Positions 58,208 to 64,000 of a DNA stretch of 64,000 bases are shown one piece after another. Where the stretch lies: contig CM070634.1 of NCBI GenBank assembly GCA_036346255.1, forward strand, positions 65,986,476 through 66,050,475. Reading direction: 5' to 3'. The notes under the pieces were generated by a model. That model did no database searches, was not told where the DNA came from, and saw nothing but the letters and a program-made list of their open reading frames with translations. The stretch is from Ampelocalamus luodianensis. Its lineage: Eukaryota > Streptophyta > Magnoliopsida > Poales > Poaceae. Every line of letters begins with the position of its first letter. The first letter of the stretch is position 1. The position numbers and the translations under genes are program-made.

Positions 58208-58741
58208 TTAAAGATAAAGGTTCCTTGAGCATTGCATTTGCATATGAGATGTTTGATGTTGATCTCCTTTATATGTATGTTGATGTTATAGTTTCTTTAT
58301 GTACTTGCTGAGTCTGTGGACTCACTCTTGCTTTTATTGTTGTTTTAGGTACCCGAGCCAAGAATGTCATGCATGGGGGGAAGTAGACTGCTAGACACAC
58401 ACATACCACATGAACTAAATAAAGTTGAATGATCTTCAGAACGAAGTTGATTTTAGATTATTATATTTTGTCTTATGCAATGGATTGATGTAATAATGAT
58501 GAGTAGTGGATCTTCATATCTCTCTAGTTTTGTTGGATTCTTAGCATGTCATTGTTTATCTTTTGATGTCTTTGGATGAAAGTTTTAATTATTATTTGAA
58601 TAATCTGTGTGTTGGAACCTCCGTGTAATTAACTTTACAAGGGAGGTTCTGCCGAAATTTATTAGGATTGTCTACTTTAGAGTTACTAGAGTTTGTTTAG
58701 TAGCATTCCAGGCTCATGTCGGGCTGGGGTGTTACAGAATT

Positions 58742-59236
58742 ATATGTGCATTTCTGCTTCCATCCCAGGACTGACAATGGTGATTGCTTTATGTAGTGTG
58801 ATAGTATTTAGGTTTTTTGAAGACATGCTACTTATATAGGTTGTTTTATATTACTTTTTATGATTGTTTTAAGGCTTTTCAAGGTCCCTAGATGTTCAAT
58901 CTATTGTTTTCATGGACAAATCTTGCTGTTAGGAAGCAATGTGGTGTCAGTTTGTTGGATTTTTTTGTCAATGGGTGACCCCTTTCGTTGTCTGTTTGCA
59001 AAGTGCCTAGTGCCATGTTCTGTGATTATTTTTTAAAGGGCTAGCATTGGTGCTGCACATTTTTTGTTTTGAATTTGTTTTACCCATCATGAGTTAAGTT
59101 AGTGTGATTAACGTTTTGTTGTTGTTGTGGAATACAACTAGTTATGAGTCTCCTAGCCCTTTTTGTGTTCTTTCTTTTATGAGAGATTCAACTTTTTTGA
59201 GAAGAACGTACATACCCTCAGTTTTTCATAATATAG
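58742..59236 (+). other. Leader/intron immediately upstream of the coding start
   Basis: T-rich sequence ending 'cataatatag' right before ATG at 59237. The AG at 59235-59236 fits a 3' splice site, so the start codon probably opens an exon after a leader intron. Confidence 0.5.
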
Positions 59237-62200
59237 ATGACACGACACCGTAGGAAAACCCACGATGGGTCCGTAGATTCAAGCTCCGATGGTGATAAGA
59301 GTTACACAAGCAACAATTATAGCACCGGTAGCGATGATGATGTGTATTCTGGGGATGGCTACAGCGAGGATCTGTCATCTTCTGATGTGGAGTTTGATCG
59401 AAAAGAGTTGAAAGCTGTAAGTTTTTATTTTTTTTTATTTTCTAATGAGCTATTTTTTTATTACTTATTAGTACTTTTCAGCATCCATTTTCTGTATATG
59501 CTGATTTTTTTATAGCTTCTTAAATCTCTAAAGAGGAAATGTGATCATCGTGCAACATCTAAAAGAAAGGCAAAGGTACTTTTTTTGTTTGTATTTTCAT
59601 CATTTTTTGTGTTTGAGTTCTATGCATGTTGGGAGCAGAACCATGTGTTTTTTTATTTTCGATTTAATATTGTGATATATGCTTTTTTGGAGAGAGGGTG
59701 AGTTATATGCGTCTGTTTTAGTTATATGTATATTTATTTGATCTAGTATACATGTACCTATTGCTGGCTTTATGAAATCCAAAGTATTCATTTTTCATTA
59801 ATGGGATGTTCATGTAACTTGGTGCATGTGTCATTTTTATCTCTTTTGTGTTCTGTTTTGTGTTTTTAACTTTTTTTTTCTTACCCTTTTCCCTGTTCAT
59901 CAGAAATCTAGACATGAAATAGGGAAGAAAGCATTCACCCGTTTCTCTGCTGGGATGTTTGCTGATGTTATTTCTAGATTGAGCTCACAACAACGAACAG
60001 TGATAGAGAAGTACGATTTTGGGAGTTTACTCCATTTCAGAAATTGTTCTATCCCTAGGAACTTTGTTCAGTGGATTGCTCGGCACGTTCATGTATCTTC
60101 ATCAGATATTGTTGTGGGTAAAAAAATAATATCACTGAGTAGTGAGTCAATATCAAAAGTTTTAGGCTTGCCAGTTGGAGGAAAAGTTGTCAAGTCAGAG
60201 CCAGAATCTGGGAAATTTTTTATCTTGAGGCAATTTGGGATATCAACTTTACCTAGCATCAAGTACTTTGCAGAAAAGTTGAGTGATATTAATGCAGACA
60301 AGCTCAGCGAGGACATGACATTTAGATGCGTCATGATTGTAGCTATTTCTTCATTTCTATGCCCCAATTCATGTGTTCTCCCTAGCCCAAAGTTCCTGAC
60401 CCCACTTCAAGATGTGGAAACAACCAAGGATTGGGACTGGTCTCGGTGTGTGCTTGATTTTCTACTGTATCACATCAACAAATTTGTGCATTCTACAAAG
60501 AAAAACGGTGAGCTACCCAAAACATTAGGCGGGTGCATATACTTCCTGGCTGTAAGTACATTTTTTGTTTTTGTTTTTGAAATACACCTTTTTAACCCCC
60601 TATCATTTTTTTATTGTGTTTTACCTCCAAAAATAATTGTTTTTTACAGGTTTATTATCTTGATTTCTTGGACTATGGTGTGAAAAACATTGACGACTCC
60701 ATACCGCGAACCAAAGTGTGGAGGGATCAAATGGTGAAGGATTTTTCTGCTCGTGATAGGTATCGCAAGCATAAATATGGAAAGAGACCAGTATGTATTT
60801 TTCTCACTATTTTTTATGTACTCATTTATTTTTTTCTCTACTGTAGCATGCATGTGCTGTTAGGATGGTTAATTTCATTTGCTGTTTTTTTTGTACATCA
60901 GCAATGTCATGTGTTTACAAATGTGTTTTGCAATAGAATTGACGGTAAGGTATATTGAAAGTATACGTATGTCTTTTGTGTTTACAAATGTGTAGCCATG
61001 ACATATTTGAATATCTCATCCATGACATATTCAAAAAAAATTGCTGATTTTGAAACATCTGATGCCATTTCAACCATAATTCTTGACATTATGTTGAATC
61101 TGAGCAAACTCTCTGCATCTTTTATATGTGCTGCAACCTGTGCGGGTTCAATGACTATACCTGCTGCTGGCTTAGCCTTCCATCTTTTTATGCCTGTAAA
61201 AATTTTTGTTCTTTTTATGCTTGTAAAAAAAGAGAGTTTTGTTCTTTTTATGTTTGTAAAAATTTTGTTCTTTTTATGCTTGTAAAAAAAGAGAGTTGTG
61301 CTCTTTTTATGTTTGTAAAAATATTTTTACATGAAACACAAACTAATTTTATATATTACAACATACGTAAAAATTGCTTTGATCTTATGTAAAAAATACC
61401 ACATTATGTTTTTTAAATACATCGTTTTCTTCTACGTGCAAACCTGTTGGTTGGAACCCATTAACATGTTGTTGTATGTTTTTTGTGCTTATGAAACCCA
61501 TTAACTCTCTTTTTTTTGGCATGTAGGTTAAAGATTTTTCAGCAACATGCTACGCACAGGTATATGATAGTAACTTCCAATGCACTTTTTTTTTACACAG
61601 ACATGTTTTTAATTTCTCTATGAGTTATGGCAAGTACTAACTTGTTTTGTTTTGTTTTATAACATGCAGCTAACAACTGTGCAGCCTACACCAGCTGTTG
61701 TTTTTGCAAATACTAGTGTGCCAACAACTTCAAAATCGAGTATCGGTATCACTAAGAAATCATTGGTTTTTAATCTTCAATCATTTAGACAGGAATTAGA
61801 TGCTATAGTGGGCAATGGGCTGTCTGATCAGGTATATCTCTCTTTTTTTCTCTTCCAACAACTCATTTTTTTTTATTAATTGATTTTTTTTTGTAGGCCA
61901 AGTGTGGTTTGTTGGAAAAGGTAGTAAATTTTCAGCAGCGTGAAGAAGACATATCAAGTGATACATTCAAAGGATTTCTATTAGATTTGATTAAAGACAC
62001 ATACGAATTCACTAGAACCACAATTGTTCGCAATTCCGATCCAGTTGACAGCTTTTCTGGGGGCAAGTGCCTAGGTGGAGATGATAGTGGCAGTTGTCAG
62101 GACGGAGTTAAGGCTACTGATCCAAATATGCCAAAAAATGATGAAGTCACTCTTGAAACCAATGACAACACGAAAGGCAATAAAAATGATGAAGACGCAA

Positions 62201-64000
62201 CTCAAAAGGTTGACACTGACCCCGAATACCCTGCAGGGCCTTCTCCACCAGAAACTGTAAATACATTAAAGTTGGCCTCGTCAACAGGTTTGGTTTTTTG
62301 TCTTGCCACTCGTTATGTGTGATTGTTTTTTTATTTGTTATAGTATTTTGTCTAGCATGAGCACTGAAAGGGTGGAGTGCAATAAAATATGTGTACTGCT
62401 GTTTTTTGTATGGTTCTATTTAAATCATTTTGACAATTTTTTACTGTAGTCGTTGTCTTGTGTGTAGTCTTTTTTTTGTCTGTACGTTTAATGCAATTTG
62501 AAAGTGTGACACATGGACTGATCAGTACAGTATTTTTTTTTTGGTCTAGTACATATTCACATGTTTTTTTCCCAACTATAATGTAGTTTTTTTTTTGTTT
62601 TAGGCTATGTTTTTTTGCTCATGTGCTTGGCACTGCACCGTGCAAAGGTTTGTGGAGATGTACTAGAACCATGCATGATCACATTAACAATTAAGTAGTT
62701 TTTTTTGCATTTGTTTAACTGGGTGTATGTGATTAGTTGTCATATGTTTCATGTATACAAGTTAGCACCCCATGTAGAGTAATTTATACACCCTGGAAAA
62801 ACTGTAATTTTTGTTTTTGCGACATGCGAAATGCAGATAACAATTCAAAAAGTAAGAGGAAGAGGTCATCATGTAGCCAAGGCTCTGGAAGTAGTCTGTA
62901 TGTTGCCTCAAGGGTTAAGTGCTCACCCCGGAGTTGTTTTCGCCTATCCCAAAAATCTCCAGTCTGCTCAGTCATCAAAGAAGTGGAAATTCAAGCAAGA
63001 AATAATGATTTAGAGCTAAACGACGCAAAGGGGCAAAGCAGCAAAGTTTGTTTGAATGAGCTGAAAGAATAAGGTAAAATATAACGTATTTTACCTGTTA
63101 GTAAAATATAACGTATTTTGTTGTTTGTTCTTCTGAACTCTGTTATACCATTATAGTGGAACAATTTTGCAATAGAATTGATGTTAAGGTAAATTGAAAG
63201 TATATGTATGTCTTTTGTGTATACAAATGTGTAGCTATGATGCTTCTGTTTGCACGTTTGGGAAATGCTCTCATATTGTTGTACTAGTGTCTCATTTGTG
63301 TCTACACAAGTAAGTCAAACACGTCACAATTTTTTTGCATCTGCTGCACGAACATAGTACGTATGCTTTTTTTATTCAAAGTCTCCATGTATATCAATAA
63401 TTTCTTTTCTTGCTCATCAGGAGGTATCAAGATGCAAACCAATACAAAAGAAGATAAAACAACTTGTGGGATTGAGGAATCTGATGGCGAAAAACCAGAT
63501 GTTGTGGTGTGCACGCAAAAAAACATGGTTGTGACTACAAGTTTGCATCATGAACATAGTACGTGTCTTACGATATATGTGGATTGTAATACAATTTAGT
63601 TTTTTTCTACTGTATTTTTGTGCTCTATTTAATTAGTTTTCACACATTCTATTTGTTTTTCACACAGATGCTACCACCAGGGCGTCATGGATGCAAGAAC
63701 CTCTGTATACATGGGAGCCTATGTGGGATTTGTTAGCACTTGCAGAACAAAATGACCAGCCATCAAATGAGGATTTAAAAGGCCATGTTTTTGAAGGAAA
63801 TAGGGAAGAAGATAAATATAACGCTGCCACTTTAGTTAGCAAGGTTTTTTTTTCATTTGTTTTTTGTTCTCAATTTTTATTCCATTTTTTCTTAAGATAT
63901 CATGTTTTTTTGCATTACATTTTTTTACCTTTGCAAAAATACACAGATTCCAGTTGTCAATTTGGATTCTGAAGAACCAGCACCTCTGTCAGCAGTTGCT
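59237..64000 (+). CDS. Grass transposon-associated (Ulp1/plant-mobile-domain type) gene, partial
   Basis: At least 11 exons join in consistent phase with GT-AG introns: 59237-59416, 59516-59575, 59904-60551, 60650-60790, 61527-61559, 61670-61831, 61897-62287, 62837-63073, 63421-63558, 63668-63843 and 63947 to beyond the window. The product starts acidic and Ser/Asp-rich (residues 1-60), then has a basic KRK stretch. A conserved helical domain follows in exons 3-4 ('NFVQWIARHVH', 'ISKVLGLPVGG', 'YYLDFLDYG'). After it comes a low-complexity acidic/Lys-rich linker in exons 7-9. The exon 3-4 domain resembles the N-terminal part of grass proteins annotated as Ulp1-protease-family or plant-mobile-domain proteins, often carried by Mutator-like elements. 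A C-terminal C48 protease would lie beyond 64000; this is inference. Exon 8 ends with an in-frame TAA, so the gene may be dying or alternatively spliced. Confidence 0.6.
59904..60551 (+). CDS. Exon 3: main conserved domain
   Basis: 648 bases (216 codons), phase 0 on both sides, no internal stop. The pattern 'FRNCSIPRNFVQWIARHVH', then a hydrophobic 'ISLSSESISKVLGLPVGG', later 'MIVAISSFLCPNS', 'WDWSRCVLDFLLYHI' and 'LGGCIYFLA' is the conserved core of this grass family. The upstream bases of the open frame (59826-59903) are intron, ending 'ttcatcag'. Confidence 0.75.
60930..61003 (+). repeat. Intron 4 copy of a segment also in intron 8
   Basis: 'gcaatagaattga(c/t)g(g/t)taaggta(t/a)attgaaagtat' through 'acaaatgtgtagc(c/t)atga' occurs here and at 63168-63241. 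Confidence 0.8.
60982..61194 (-). pseudogene. Antisense coding-like remnant in intron 4
   Basis: The minus strand is open for about 70 codons and reads 'AKPAAGIVIEPAQVAAHIKD' and then 'SLLRFNIMSRIMVEMASDV'. Composition and pattern look protein-like and resemble exon 6 of the host gene ('QPTPAVVF...SLVFNLQSFRQELDAI'). It may be an inverted, diverged exon copy. The similarity was judged by eye only. Confidence 0.35.
61205..61330 (+). repeat. ~60-bp tandem duplication in intron 4
   Basis: 'ctttttatgcttgtaaaaaaagagag' alternates with 'ctttttatgtttgtaaaaat', two full rounds. The open frames 61126-61392 across it are not exons. Confidence 0.8.
62837..63073 (+). CDS. Exon 8, phase-symmetric, with in-frame stop
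   Basis: 237 bases, phase 1 at both ends. It follows 'gaaatgcag' and is followed by GTAAAA. It is rich in Ser, Lys and Cys ('KSKRKRSSCSQGSGSSLYV'). TAA at 63070-63072 stops the frame one base before the splice site, yet exon 9 continues in the phase this exon would give. The alternative donor at 63046 gives the wrong phase. Skipping the exon keeps the frame. Confidence 0.6.
63074..63420 (+). repeat. Intron 8 with two internal repeats
   Basis: It begins with two copies of 'taaaatataacgtatttt' (63075 and 63101 on). It then carries a ~140-bp segment (63201-63343) also present twice in the gene's leader region (45125-45265, 45464-45568). Confidence 0.75.

Larger units (their letters stand above)
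47172..58736 (+). mobile_element. Solo LTR F (~2.28 kb net), split by element E
   Basis: It starts TGTAATATCCCG and ends GGGGTGTTACA, with perfect GAATT duplications at 47167-47171 and 58737-58741. Removing E and one duplication leaves about 2276 bases that resemble B's LTR: 'gcaagaa(c/t)gtcatgcatggg', 'gttgaggcaagt', and a hairpin ladder. AAACCCTA lies at 56698-56705 and GAGTCTGTGGACTC at 58310-58323. The frames in 56576-57050 are compositional, in the GC-rich leader. Confidence 0.93.

Noticed and set aside
61126..61392. Phe/Cys-rich frame in intron 4
   Set aside because: It is produced by the tandem 'ctttttatgcttgtaaaa' repeat; splice phases of exons 4 and 5 join without it.

Overview
This is nuclear DNA of a grass (Poaceae). 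The evidence is the very high density of nested LTR retrotransposons, CACTA and Tourist-like DNA transposons carrying grass-type termini, and one intron-containing gene of a grass-type, transposon-associated family. The genus cannot be fixed from sequence alone. No tRNA, rRNA or CRISPR is seen. Apart from the gene at the right end, essentially everything is transposon sequence. The many 60-160 aa open frames inside the transposons are not genes.

Layout. 1-28226 is one old LTR retrotransposon ('G', Ty3/gypsy-derived, + strand) broken up by later insertions: a partial minus-oriented LTR (J, ending at 2541), a solo LTR (I, 3606-7344, TSD TTGTT), a complete element (B, 10612-19732, TSD CTTTC), and a Tourist-like DNA transposon (K, 20098-26049, TSD TTA) that itself holds a 5.2-kb solo LTR (H, 20501-25710, TSD TCGCA). 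G's 3' LTR is cut at about 28226 by a decayed CACTA element (L, to 31123) holding TNP2-transposase remnants, into which a 1456-bp CACTA (M, 28474-29929, TSD TAA) has inserted. 31124-31800 is a copia-like LTR remnant.

From about 32 kb to the end is a low-GC, intron-rich gene region. Its upstream part is split by element A (33230-45119, TSD GACAG), which carries solo LTR C (37168-39588, TSD TTTAG), and by solo LTR F (47172-58736, TSD GAATT), which carries element E (47328-56611, TSD GAGCT/GAGCC). The coding part starts at 59237, has at least 11 exons in consistent phase, and runs off the window. It resembles the grass plant-mobile-domain / Ulp1-type genes carried by Mutator-like elements. Its eighth exon ends with an in-frame stop, but that exon is phase-symmetric and could be skipped.

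Elements A, B, C, E, F and G are related. They are TG..CA LTR elements with LTRs of about 2.3-2.5 kb, a tRNA-Met-type primer site and internal regions of about 4.2-4.5 kb without gag-pol frames; only a relic of the gypsy pol C-terminus survives before the polypurine tract in A, E and G. All their LTRs share three features: a promoter-like block of TGGGCC/GGCCCA plus AAACCCTA, a 'ladder' of seven to nine consecutive short hairpins whose stems keep pairing while their sequences change between subfamilies, and a GAGTCnTGGACTC palindrome just after the ladder. The covarying hairpin ladder is the most unusual structure in the window.
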